Source: Phycisphaeraceae bacterium
GTDB lineage: Bacteria; Planctomycetota; Phycisphaerae; Phycisphaerales; UBA1924
Direction: 5' to 3'
DNA length: 64,000 bases
NCBI GenBank assembly: GCA_019636515.1
Contig: JAHBXI010000003.1
Coordinates: forward strand, 558,001 to 622,000
The translations under genes and the position numbers were made by a program. Shown here in pieces: positions 29,509 through 37,654 of the stretch (the stretch's first letter is position 1; each line of letters starts with the position of its first letter). The notes beneath the pieces are model-generated. The model worked only from the letters and a program-made list of their open reading frames with translations. It did not search any database and had not been told where the DNA came from.

Positions 29509-30311
29509 CCGACGCACGCGAGAACATCCACGAGTTGATCGACGCCTACCTCGACGGAAGGCTCTCAAAGGAGCAGCACGCCCGCCTGCTCGACCTCTCC
29601 AGGCAGGACCACTCCGTCGCCGCGATGATGGACGCCGCAAGGCGTGCCGAGGCATCCCTCCACCGTTCGTTCACCCTCCCCGCCGACGTGCCGCTTCCAA
29701 CGTCCATCGAGCGTTCGCCCACGGCGTCCGGTCCCTCGCTTCGACGGCCAACCCACCCCCCGGCGGCCCGGAAGGCGGGATTCCTCCGGAGCCGCCCGCG
29801 ATGGATGTACGCCGCCGCCGCGGCCATCCTTCTCACCGGCGCTCTTGCCTACATGCTCAACTCGGGCATGGGCGGATCATGGCTCATACCGTCCACGTCG
29901 GCCAGGCCAGGGCCTACCGCCGCCGGCGTCTACGCGGCTCTCAAGAAAAAATCCTTCAGGCCCGCGTTCATCTGCGAGAACGACGAGCAGTTCGCGTCGT
30001 TCCTGGCCGAGCGATTCGGGCACGGGGCGGTCATCCAGCGGGCCGACAACGTGCGGATCGTCGGTTGGGACTACGCCGACGGCCTGCTCGGAGAAGCCAC
30101 CGCCGTCATCCTCGCCCTCTCCGAAGGCAAGAACATCGTCCTCTTCGTCGATGAGTCCCGGTGCAAGAGGTCCATCGCCCCCCCGGGAAATGGGATGAAC
30201 ATGCACCGCGCGGTTGTCAACGGCCTGCTCTTTTACGAAATCTCGGACTCCGCGGAGCCCGTGGTTCTGCCGCTCATCCGCCCCGCTCCGCCGATCCTGG
30301 GCGGCCAGTGA
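29505..30311 (+). CDS. Putative transmembrane anti-sigma factor
   Basis: A 268-residue protein. The N-terminus (ELIDAYLDGRLSKEQHARLL) has the helical layout of cytoplasmic anti-sigma domains but lacks the zinc-binding Cys residues. A Pro/Arg linker is followed by a transmembrane helix at about 100-117 (MYAAAAAILLTGALAYML) and an outer domain of 150 residues with VYAALKKKSFRPAFICENDE and AVILALSEGKNIVLFVDES. GGAGG at 29491-29495 lies 9 bases before the GTG at 29505. Coupling with the sigma gene is the main support for the anti-sigma role. Confidence 0.78.
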   Translation: MTDARENIHELIDAYLDGRLSKEQHARLLDLSRQDHSVAAMMDAARRAEASLHRSFTLPADVPLPTSIERSPTASGPSLRRPTHPPAARKAGFLRSRPRWMYAAAAAILLTGALAYMLNSGMGGSWLIPSTSARPGPTAAGVYAALKKKSFRPAFICENDEQFASFLAERFGHGAVIQRADNVRIVGWDYADGLLGEATAVILALSEGKNIVLFVDESRCKRSIAPPGNGMNMHRAVVNGLLFYEISDSAEPVVLPLIRPAPPILGGQ

Positions 30312-30451
30312 TCCCGCGGGCATCGTCGCACCGGCCCGCACGCACGCCTGCAAGGGATCGCAGGCGGAGTATCATGCTCTCGTAACCGATTCGCGGGCGG
30401 CCGGCGCCGGGTTCGGCGCCTTGCCCCGACCGGTACGGGCCGGAGCATCGC

Positions 30452-31852
30452 GTGAAGATCACGTTTTGGGGCGCGGCGGGTGAGGTCACGGGCTCGTGTA
30501 CGCTCATCGAGACCCGGCGCGCCCGCGTCATGGTTGATTGCGGGATCCACCAGGGACACCACCGAGCCGATGCACGAAACCGACGGCCTCCGTGGAAAGC
30601 GTCGTTGGCCCTCGACGCCGTCGTTCTCTCGCACGCCCACCTCGACCACAGCGGGAGGCTTCCGCTTCTCAACCGTCTCCCGGGTTCATGGAGCATTCAC
30701 GCCACGCCCGCCACCATCGCCCTCACCGAGATCCTGCTCCAGGATTCGGCACGGATCCAGGAGCACGACGCGGCCAGCGAGAACCGCCGCCGCCTGCGAG
30801 CCGGACGCAAGGCCGTCTCCCCGCTCTACGGGGTCAAGGACGCCGCCGAGACCCTCGGACGTTTCACCGCGATCCACTACCAGACGCCCGCCGTCATCGC
30901 CCCGGGAGTCTCCATCCGGTTTGTTGATGCGGGACACATCCTCGGATCGGCGAGCATCGAGATGCGAGTCGAGGATCAGGGACGGGCCTGGACCATCGTT
31001 TTCTCGGCCGATGTCGGCGTCGACGGCTCACCCCTGCTCAACGACCCCGCCACCTTCGAACACGCCGACGCCGTCCTCCTGGAATCCACCTACGGAGACC
31101 GCGACCACAGGCCCATTGAATCCACCCTCGACGAGTTCGCCGCCATCCTCGCCGATGCCTGCCAAGCCCGGCAGAAGGTACTCATCCCGTCCTTTGCCGT
31201 GGGCCGAACGCAGAACCTCATCCACCACATCGCCCAACTCCGCCGGGCGGGGCGCATCGGCGAAGTCCCCGTGTACATCGACAGCCCCATGGCCAGCGCC
31301 GCCACCAAACTCTACAAGGACCACGCGGACATCCTCGACGACCAGGGACAAGACGACGCCCGCCGAAAGCGCCTGCTGACCTTCCCGGGCCTGCGGGCCA
31401 CCACCTCGGCCGAGGAATCCAGGGCGCTCAACGACTTCAGCGGTCCGGCCGTCATCATCGCCGGGTCGGGCATGTGTACCGGAGGGAGGATTCTCCACCA
31501 CCTTCGCCACAACCTCTGGAAGACCGGTGTTCATGTCGTCTTCGTCGGGTACCAGGGAGCCGGGACCCTCGGTGCCCAACTCGTCTCCAGGGCTCCCTCC
31601 GTCCGCATCTTCGGAGAGACCGTCGCCGTCCGCGCCAGGATCCACACCCTCGGAGGGTTTTCCGCCCATGCCGGCCAGTCCGCGCTGCTGAAGTGGATTT
31701 CACCCCTCGCGGGACGACCCGGCTCGGCACGCCCTCGGGTCTTTCTTACCCACGGAGAGGATGGCCCGCGTGCGGCCCTCGCCGGCAGGCTCGCAAGCGA
31801 CCTGGGACTCGATCCCGTCCTGCCCGGCCGCGGCGATTCGTACACCTTCTGA
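30452..31852 (+). CDS. MBL-fold/beta-CASP RNA nuclease (CPSF-type)
   Basis: A 466-residue metallo-beta-lactamase-fold protein. The zinc motif SHAHLDHSG (H61, H63, D65, H66) is intact. Further metal ligands lie in DAGHILGSASIE and FSADVG. Beta-CASP motifs are PSFAVGRTQ, GSGMCTGGRILHHL and GGFSAHAGQ. Family members are RNA endo- or exonucleases related to CPSF73, so RNA processing in the cytoplasm is the likely role. The start is GTG at 30452. It follows the anti-sigma gene by 140 bases on the same strand and is convergent with the deiminase gene. Confidence 0.93.
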   Translation: MKITFWGAAGEVTGSCTLIETRRARVMVDCGIHQGHHRADARNRRPPWKASLALDAVVLSHAHLDHSGRLPLLNRLPGSWSIHATPATIALTEILLQDSARIQEHDAASENRRRLRAGRKAVSPLYGVKDAAETLGRFTAIHYQTPAVIAPGVSIRFVDAGHILGSASIEMRVEDQGRAWTIVFSADVGVDGSPLLNDPATFEHADAVLLESTYGDRDHRPIESTLDEFAAILADACQARQKVLIPSFAVGRTQNLIHHIAQLRRAGRIGEVPVYIDSPMASAATKLYKDHADILDDQGQDDARRKRLLTFPGLRATTSAEESRALNDFSGPAVIIAGSGMCTGGRILHHLRHNLWKTGVHVVFVGYQGAGTLGAQLVSRAPSVRIFGETVAVRARIHTLGGFSAHAGQSALLKWISPLAGRPGSARPRVFLTHGEDGPRAALAGRLASDLGLDPVLPGRGDSYTF

Positions 31853-31895
31853 TCCAGGGCAACCCCGTGCGTCAAGGACGGACCCTGGGCGCATG

Positions 31896-31927
31896 AAAAA
31901 GGCCCCGGGAGGAAGCCTCCCGAGGCC
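31896..31927 (-). terminator. Intrinsic terminator of the deiminase gene
   Basis: On the minus strand a 12-bp stem with one mismatch (31901-31912 with 31916-31927, three-base loop) is followed by TTTTT. It lies about 70 bases after the stop of the minus-strand deiminase gene. Confidence 0.82.
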
Positions 31928-31995
31928 CTGGAGTCGAACATCCGATCCGGCCCGCGATGGCCGCCCCGGCCCGCGAAAGGCCGCGGCCCTCGGAT

Positions 31996-34275
31996 TCAGC
32001 AGCCGACCTCGTAATCCTGGACGAACATGGTGAAGTCCACGAAATCGACGAAGCCCGAGTTGTCGTAGTCGGCCGAGTCGAGGCCATCCTCGAACGCGAG
32101 CACGAACTCGGTGAAATCGACGAAGTCGACAAAGCCCGACCCGTCGAAGTCGGTCGGGCAGTTGGCCTTCGACAGCGTCACCGAGACGTAATCGCAGAAC
32201 GACTCGTCGGCGGGACGCTCCGCGTACACCAGCAGGGTCATGATCCCGTTGGCGTCGATGTACCGGGAGAAGTTCCCGTCGATCCGGCCGGTGAGAACGT
32301 TGTCACGGCTTCCCGCCCACGCGTCCATGTAGAAGTTCTGGCCGAAATTGCCCTTGGCATCGCTCCAGTTCGAGGCGACGTAGTCCCACACGTACAACTC
32401 GCTCTGCGTGCAGCGGTCGGCGTACCCCTCCCAACGGACGACGACCTGATCGATCTCGTCGATCTCGTCGGAGTAGTCGAGCACCTTGAACTCGTACGTG
32501 TGCGTGCATTCCTGGCCGCCCGAGACGTTCGGAGAAATGTACCGGTTGGGGTCCGTGTTCCCGCCCGTCGCGTCGGAGAAGGCCATCCGGTTGAGGTTCG
32601 CCAGCGTGACGGCGCTGACCGCCGGCTTGCGCACCCCGCCCACGTTCGCCCACGAGACCGTCTGGAACCCCCACGCCAGGTTGTCAACGTTGGGGCTTAC
32701 CGTGAAGTCAACCACTTTCTGGGTCCCGGGCGCGATCGTGATCGGGATCAGGTTCGCCGCGTCACCCGTCCCGTTCAGGACCGAGTTGGCCGTCACGCGT
32801 ATGAAACTGTTGGTGCTGTACGGCACGTCCGCCGGCAGCGTCCAGTTGTACGAGTACGCGTTGGTCGTCGTCGTGATGTGGTTCCACGACACGCCGCCGT
32901 TGGTCGTGTACTCGAGCGTGAACGAGGGGATCGTCGCGTTGTCCAGGTCGCTGGCAGACCAGGAGATCCGCCGCGTCGTCCCGCCGATCCAGAGATCGCC
33001 CGCCGAGGGCGTCTGCACGAAGACCGCCGGCATCGACGACGTGTGACGGGGCACCTGCTTGATGATGCAGTGGATCGCGCCCGCCGCGGGGATGATCCCG
33101 TTGCACTGGATCGGCACGATCGTCACCTTCGGGCGGCTGAAATCCACCTGGGGATACGGCGCAATCCCGGAGTTCCCGACGGCGATGTTCCAGATCGACA
33201 TCGCCTCCTCGTCCCGCGCGTTGTACGTCGAGTTGCCGCCGGGCTTGATCGACGTCCCGTACACCGGCACGAAGATGCGGTTGTTCACCCGGTACGCGTT
33301 CGCGTACGTGTAGTGCGTCGAGGAGACGTTCCACGCCTTCGGGCGGTACACCGTGTACCCCAGGCCCTCCATGTACGGAACCGCGTTGTTGGTCACCGAG
33401 ATCGCCGTCGCGTTCGACCCGGGGATGAACTCGCTGATGATCACGTGCTCGTCGTCGATCAGGTACAGCCACATGTCGATGTGGCCCGTGCCGTCCACCG
33501 AGAACGGCAACTGCGGAAGAACGTGCAGCGTGTCAACCCCCTGGTACTTCTGGTACAGGTCCGCGATCAACGCCGGCGTAAAGCCTTCCCCCGCCGGGTT
33601 GTCGAGGTTGACCAGCGCCGTCACAAAGCCGCTCCGGTTCGGGCCGCCCTGGAAGTTGCCTCCCGAGTAGTACAGGCCCACGTGCCGCGTGTGCAGGCGA
33701 AGGTGGTCCTCTCCCACCAGCGTGGGAACGAAGTTGTCCTGCGGACGCGTCGGGTAGTAGTGGCTGTCCACCACCGACAACGCCCCCGTCCCGACCCCCG
33801 AGCCGCTGAAGATGAAGTGCGGGCCGTAGTCACGCATCCACACCGATTCTCCGGGAACCGTGTAGAACACCACGCGGCTCATGTTCGCGCCGCCGGTGGT
33901 GAAGGCCGTGGTCGCGCTGGTCTGCTGCGCCGACGAATTCACGCACACGTACGCGATCTCGTCCGTCGTGGGATCGGACGTCAGCGCCACCACGCAGTCG
34001 GTCACGACCTGCGGCCACTGGCTCGAAAAATAACGGTACACCACCCCGCGCGTCGCGCTGTACTCGGAGGGCGTCCAGATGTTCGCGTTGCGCCCCAGCG
34101 GCGTCGTCGCGCTCACCGCATACGGATGCAGGCTCTGGTTCGGGTCGTACGGAGTCCCCCCTTCACGGTACCGCGGCAGCGGGGGAGGGGCGTCCAGAGG
34201 CCCAGACTGGCCCGCGGACATGCCCGCCAGGCCGCTCAACACCACGACCGATGCCAGACACGCTCGATGCATCAT
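31996..34275 (-). CDS. Secreted agmatine deiminase-family protein with GC-type dockerin tail
   Basis: A 759-residue exported protein. A signal peptide spans residues 1-22. The N-terminal 400 residues match the peptidyl-arginine/agmatine deiminase family, with catalytic residues in MRDYGPHF (D149), GHIDMW (H265, D267) and GAIHCI (C403). It should act on a guanidino group of arginine, agmatine or a protein. A beta-sandwich-like middle (FTLEYTTNGGVSWNHI) precedes a second domain and two terminal EF-hand-like repeats ending Gly-Cys. AGGAG lies 8 bases before the ATG at 34275. Agmatine deiminases are usually cytoplasmic, so the export is notable. Confidence 0.9.
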   Translation of the reverse strand: MMHRACLASVVVLSGLAGMSAGQSGPLDAPPPLPRYREGGTPYDPNQSLHPYAVSATTPLGRNANIWTPSEYSATRGVVYRYFSSQWPQVVTDCVVALTSDPTTDEIAYVCVNSSAQQTSATTAFTTGGANMSRVVFYTVPGESVWMRDYGPHFIFSGSGVGTGALSVVDSHYYPTRPQDNFVPTLVGEDHLRLHTRHVGLYYSGGNFQGGPNRSGFVTALVNLDNPAGEGFTPALIADLYQKYQGVDTLHVLPQLPFSVDGTGHIDMWLYLIDDEHVIISEFIPGSNATAISVTNNAVPYMEGLGYTVYRPKAWNVSSTHYTYANAYRVNNRIFVPVYGTSIKPGGNSTYNARDEEAMSIWNIAVGNSGIAPYPQVDFSRPKVTIVPIQCNGIIPAAGAIHCIIKQVPRHTSSMPAVFVQTPSAGDLWIGGTTRRISWSASDLDNATIPSFTLEYTTNGGVSWNHITTTTNAYSYNWTLPADVPYSTNSFIRVTANSVLNGTGDAANLIPITIAPGTQKVVDFTVSPNVDNLAWGFQTVSWANVGGVRKPAVSAVTLANLNRMAFSDATGGNTDPNRYISPNVSGGQECTHTYEFKVLDYSDEIDEIDQVVVRWEGYADRCTQSELYVWDYVASNWSDAKGNFGQNFYMDAWAGSRDNVLTGRIDGNFSRYIDANGIMTLLVYAERPADESFCDYVSVTLSKANCPTDFDGSGFVDFVDFTEFVLAFEDGLDSADYDNSGFVDFVDFTMFVQDYEVGC

Positions 34276-34673
34276 AAACAATCTCCTCTCGATTCGTACT
34301 TCAGCGCTATCACCGGATTGGCCCGGCTGGGCGCACACCAACACCCCGCACCCACGACCGGGCGACCGCGGCATGATAACCGATTGTCGCCGTCCAAAAC
34401 AGGAAAATCCCGGTATTTTTTTCGATGGTGAACGGATCCCGCGCCCACGGCCGCGGCACCAGCCTCGATCGATATCCCAGCCTCGATCGAAATCCCAATC
34501 TCGATCGAAATCAAGACCGATCGAAATCCTGACATTCCAGGTTTGGTTCGCCACGCAATCAGGGCATCATCGACCGTTTCCTTGCCATGGTGTGGCGAGA
34601 AGCACCCCGACACGCGCCACGCGAGGCCCGACCGACTCCCCTCTTTCCCCGCCGCGGGAATGACCTGGTGGCG
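34276..34673. other. Intergenic region, 398 bp, upstream of the deiminase gene
   Basis: This gap lies between the end of htpX and the start of the deiminase gene, both on the minus strand. It contains the 18-bp repeat array and AT-rich stretches (around 34405-34425, ggtatttttttcg). Open frames here give no protein I recognise. Confidence 0.55.
34460..34530. repeat. 18-bp tandem repeat, about four copies
   Basis: Units beginning at 34460, 34478, 34496 and 34514 share the core TCGATCGAAATC. The first has GATATC, and the last is shortened by one base. The array lies about 190 bases upstream of the deiminase start, in its likely promoter region. It has a lower GC content than its surroundings. 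Confidence 0.85.
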
Positions 34674-35507
34674 TTACGTCCCGTAAAGAAGGGCCGCCAC
34701 GCGTTTCTCCGTCGGCGGATGGCTCGCAAACAGGTTTACCAGTGAGCCTCCCGCGAACGGCTCGACGATGAACAGGCTGTTCTGCGCCGGGTTGGGCTGA
34801 ACAAGCGGGATTCGCCTCGAATACAGGTCGAGTTTCTGCAGCGCCGACACCAGCCCCGCCGGGGTTCCGGCGATCCGCGCTCCGTCCGCGTCGGCGACGT
34901 ACTCCCTCGAACGCGAGATCATCGCCTTGATGACCGCCGCGCCGACCGCCGCGATGATGAACGTCACCAGCGACACGAATGGGTTGCCCCCTCGGCCGTT
35001 CCCCCCGCCAAAGAGCAGCCCCCACTGCGCGATGTACGCCAGCACGCCCGCGATCGTCGCCGCGATGCAACTGATCAGCGTGTCACGGTTCTTGATGTGC
35101 GCCAATTCGTGCGCGATCACCCCGCGCATCTCCTGATCGTCCAGAAGCCGCAAGGCGCCCTGGGTCACCGCCACCGCCGCCCTCGACGGGGAACGCCCCG
35201 TGGCGAAGGCGTTGGGGGCCTCGTGCGGGCACACGTACACCCGCGGCATGGGTAGTCCGGCTCTCCGACGCAGGTCATCCACAATCTCGTACAACTTGCC
35301 CCCCGTCGTTGCCGTCACCTCCCGGCCCTGCATCGCCGCGATCGCGATCCGGTCCGAGAAGAACCATGCCACCACGTTCATCACGCCGCCGAACGCCAGC
35401 GCGAACATCATCCCCCGCTGGCCATATTGGGCACCGACCAGCAGAAATATGCCCATCATGCTGCCCATGAGGATCGCGGTCTTCAGATTGTTGATTGCCC
35501 GAATCAT
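34674..35507 (-). CDS. htpX: HtpX-like zinc metalloprotease
   Basis: A 277-residue M48 membrane protease for quality control of misfolded membrane proteins. Two N-terminal transmembrane helices lie at about 8-50. The zinc site HELAH is at 133-137, with the third ligand E202 in SREYVADADG. Two more hydrophobic helices lie between (about 143-166 and 177-196). Family segments PHEAPNAFATGRSP and ASHPPTEKRVAAL are present. GGGAG lies before the ATG at 35507. The length is typical for HtpX (280-290). The gene is alone and divergent from the 3D-domain gene. Confidence 0.96.
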   Translation of the reverse strand: MIRAINNLKTAILMGSMMGIFLLVGAQYGQRGMMFALAFGGVMNVVAWFFSDRIAIAAMQGREVTATTGGKLYEIVDDLRRRAGLPMPRVYVCPHEAPNAFATGRSPSRAAVAVTQGALRLLDDQEMRGVIAHELAHIKNRDTLISCIAATIAGVLAYIAQWGLLFGGGNGRGGNPFVSLVTFIIAAVGAAVIKAMISRSREYVADADGARIAGTPAGLVSALQKLDLYSRRIPLVQPNPAQNSLFIVEPFAGGSLVNLFASHPPTEKRVAALLYGT

Positions 35508-35919
35508 CCAGATATCTCCCGTACATCAGGCCGCGCCCGAATACCCGCGCCCCGTTCACGACTGCATACGCCGGGCCAGCGGCCAACGGTTCGATTGCAG
35601 GTGTTTTCTCTGGTTATTGTGCCTGCATGACCGTTCTTCGGGTCTCCCGCACGTTCCTCTCGGACCGTTGTGTTCTCCATTCCGCGCCCGCAAGGTGCCG
35701 AAGTGGCGGCACCAGGCGATCACCACGCCGCGCCGCGACCAATAAAAACCGAATGAGCCTGATCAATGCCGGCTTATCAGACGATGCCATTTCCGGGATC
35801 GTCGTGTAGACTTACCTGAGGTGTGTGGGTGCCGTGGCCTTCGGGGGCCGCATGAGGCGGGCAGGCCCAGCGTCGTGGTGGACGCTGCATAAGGGCGGCA
35901 TGAGGTGGAGAAATCGCAG
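35508..35919. other. Divergent intergenic region, 412 bp
   Basis: This region lies between htpX and the 3D-domain gene and must carry both promoters. A stretch at 35586-35596 resembles a tRNA T-loop, but no acceptor stem or anticodon arm surrounds it. I see no gene and no canonical promoter. Confidence 0.5.
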
Positions 35920-36654
35920 ATGCAGATGCCCGAACGCGCCGTGAGCGCCGTCAAGCGCCGGCTCCGCCTCCGGAGAGCCGGTCTGGAAATCGGTTGTTTC
36001 CTCCTCGCCGGACTCTTGACCGCCACCTCGGCGGTCCTGGTCAAGGAAGGACGCTTCGCCCCACCGTTGACCTCGCTGAGCGTCGGGCAACCACTCGCCG
36101 CCGCCAACCCGATCTCCCAGGCGGTGCCCCCCACGCTCGCCGGGATCCCCGACTGGATCTTGTCCTCTCATTCGGTCTCCTCGGCCGCGACGGAACTCGG
36201 GCCGCTCCCACCTGGGGACCATCGGCCGGTCGATCTCAAGGTCATCGAGTTTGAGGCTTCCGATCCGTCGATCCGCTGGTTCAACGGTCGTCCCGTTCGG
36301 CCGGTCAAGCGCCTTGTGATGACCGTGACCGCCTACTCCCCCGACGCGGTCTCCTGCGGGGAGTACGCCGACGGGATGACCGCGACCCTTCATGATGTCA
36401 CCACCAACGCGCACCGCCTGGTGGCGGCCGATCGCCGGCTTTTGCCCTTTGGCAGCATGGTCTCGATCCCCGGCTACGACCAGGGACAGATCGTCCCCGT
36501 GCTCGATTGCGGCGGACGTATTCGGGGGCATCGTCTGGACGTGCTCTACCCCACACACGATCAGGCGCGCCGCTGGGGGGTTCAGAAACTCGAAGTGGTG
36601 GTCTGGGGCTATGCCGACGGCAAGCCCACCGTCGATCCGAGAAGACTGCGCTGA
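35920..36654 (+). CDS. 3D-domain protein, predicted exported cell-wall-active protein
   Basis: A 244-residue protein with a basic N-terminus and a single hydrophobic helix (about 20-42, with CFLLAGLLTATSAVLV). The C-terminal 110 residues match the 3D (Asp-Asp-Asp) domain: VMTVTAYSPD at the start, then LPFGSMVSIPGY, VLDCGGRIRGHRLDVLYPTH and WGVQKLEVVVWG. The three conserved Asp residues (TAYSPD, VLDCGG, RLDVLY) are present. In relatives such as MltA and Rpf-like proteins this double-psi barrel cleaves or binds peptidoglycan. The ATG at 35920 has GGAG 9 bases upstream; a GTG at 35905 is the alternative. Confidence 0.87.
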   Translation: MQMPERAVSAVKRRLRLRRAGLEIGCFLLAGLLTATSAVLVKEGRFAPPLTSLSVGQPLAAANPISQAVPPTLAGIPDWILSSHSVSSAATELGPLPPGDHRPVDLKVIEFEASDPSIRWFNGRPVRPVKRLVMTVTAYSPDAVSCGEYADGMTATLHDVTTNAHRLVAADRRLLPFGSMVSIPGYDQGQIVPVLDCGGRIRGHRLDVLYPTHDQARRWGVQKLEVVVWGYADGKPTVDPRRLR

Positions 36655-36699
36655 CCCACGGCGCGGTCCCCCGCCGACGCCGTTCCCCTTACCGCCCGA

Positions 36700-37338
36700 T
36701 CAGTTCAAGGACCCTCCCGCCGGAGGCCGATCGAACGCCTTGACCGTCAGGTGCGTCGCCGCGCACAGGCCCGCGATCACCGCGATCCCCGCGAACAGGT
36801 AACCCGCCATCCGCAGGGCTTCTCCCGCACCCTCTCGCGGGGCAAGCCACGCGGAGTTTCGAAGCCCGTACATACACGCCGCGATTCCCATCGTTCCCAC
36901 CCCGCACGCCAGCCCCCACGCCAGGGTTATCCACCGGCGCCGCTCATTCCCGAGCGCCCGGCGCACGGCGCACGCGGCGATCGCCAGCGCCGCCCCCACG
37001 CGCACCGCCACCCACGGCACCATGTTGATCTGACCGATCGGACCGTCGGGTGTCCCAAGACGCTTGTCAGGGATGCTCAAGAACCCAAGCAGGGAGCCGA
37101 CCAGGATCGTGCCCGCGACCGACCCCAGGCCCAGCCCCGAGGGATCTCTCAGCCGTCCCGACGCGATCAGCATCGCCAGCACCACGGGCACGGGCATCAC
37201 CGCTTCAAACGCAAACAGAAACCAGGCCGGCTTGTTCGACGCCACAAGGAGGGTCGGGATCGTCGCGGCCGCGGTCAGGCCGACCGTCGCCGCCGCGATC
37301 CACGTCAGCCGTGTTGACCATCGGTCGATTCGATCCAT
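36700..37338 (-). CDS. Multi-pass membrane protein, unknown function
   Basis: A 212-residue integral membrane protein with about six hydrophobic helices: residues about 12-32, 38-60, 72-90, 104-125, 137-160 and 177-198. I do not recognise a family and see no catalytic motif. The only charged clusters are the short loops, such as RRALGNERRR, which is probably cytoplasmic. A GAGAGGA site 8 bases upstream supports the ATG at 37338. It is convergent with the 3D-domain gene and divergent from fliD. Confidence 0.75.
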   Translation of the reverse strand: MDRIDRWSTRLTWIAAATVGLTAAATIPTLLVASNKPAWFLFAFEAVMPVPVVLAMLIASGRLRDPSGLGLGSVAGTILVGSLLGFLSIPDKRLGTPDGPIGQINMVPWVAVRVGAALAIAACAVRRALGNERRRWITLAWGLACGVGTMGIAACMYGLRNSAWLAPREGAGEALRMAGYLFAGIAVIAGLCAATHLTVKAFDRPPAGGSLN

Positions 37339-37654
37339 GGCGGGTCCTCTCGCGAGGGCTTGACGGGCAATCCCGTGAACCGAGGCGCTCCCGGTCCAGA
37401 TAGGGTAGCCCGATGACGTACAGAGCGCGAACGGTCATGGGCACTTCCGCATCGCGCCCCGACGCATCGCGACCCGAGAGACATCCATCGTCCGTCCGGG
37501 CGCTCGGGGTGACCGCCCCGGTGGTTTTCGGACGCCTCCGGCCCCGATCGGCACCGGGGTTGCGGTTGGAAGCCGTGACAGCCGATAGAAGGCCGGGCGC
37601 GGCGGACGTCCTTGGCTGTTCGCGCGCCCTGAAGGGCCGATGGAGACACGAAGC
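37339..37654. other. Divergent intergenic region upstream of fliD, 316 bp
   Basis: It must contain the fliD promoter. GCCGATAG at 37581-37588 resembles the -10 element of flagellar sigma-28 promoters (GCCGATAA), but no matching -35 TAAA is found at the expected distance. Nothing else stands out. Confidence 0.4.

Noticed and set aside
31957-34431. 824-codon frame antisense to the deiminase gene
   Set aside because: Arg/Val/His-rich shadow translation with no family features.
35570-35600. T-loop-like ggttcgattgc suggesting a tRNA
   Set aside because: No acceptor stem, D-arm or anticodon arm could be drawn around it.
37581-37588. GCCGATAG upstream of fliD as a sigma-28 promoter, with a second copy at 40593-40600 before fliS
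   Set aside because: No TAAA-like -35 at the right distance in either case, and the fliS copy would leave almost no leader. Recorded only as a weak hint.
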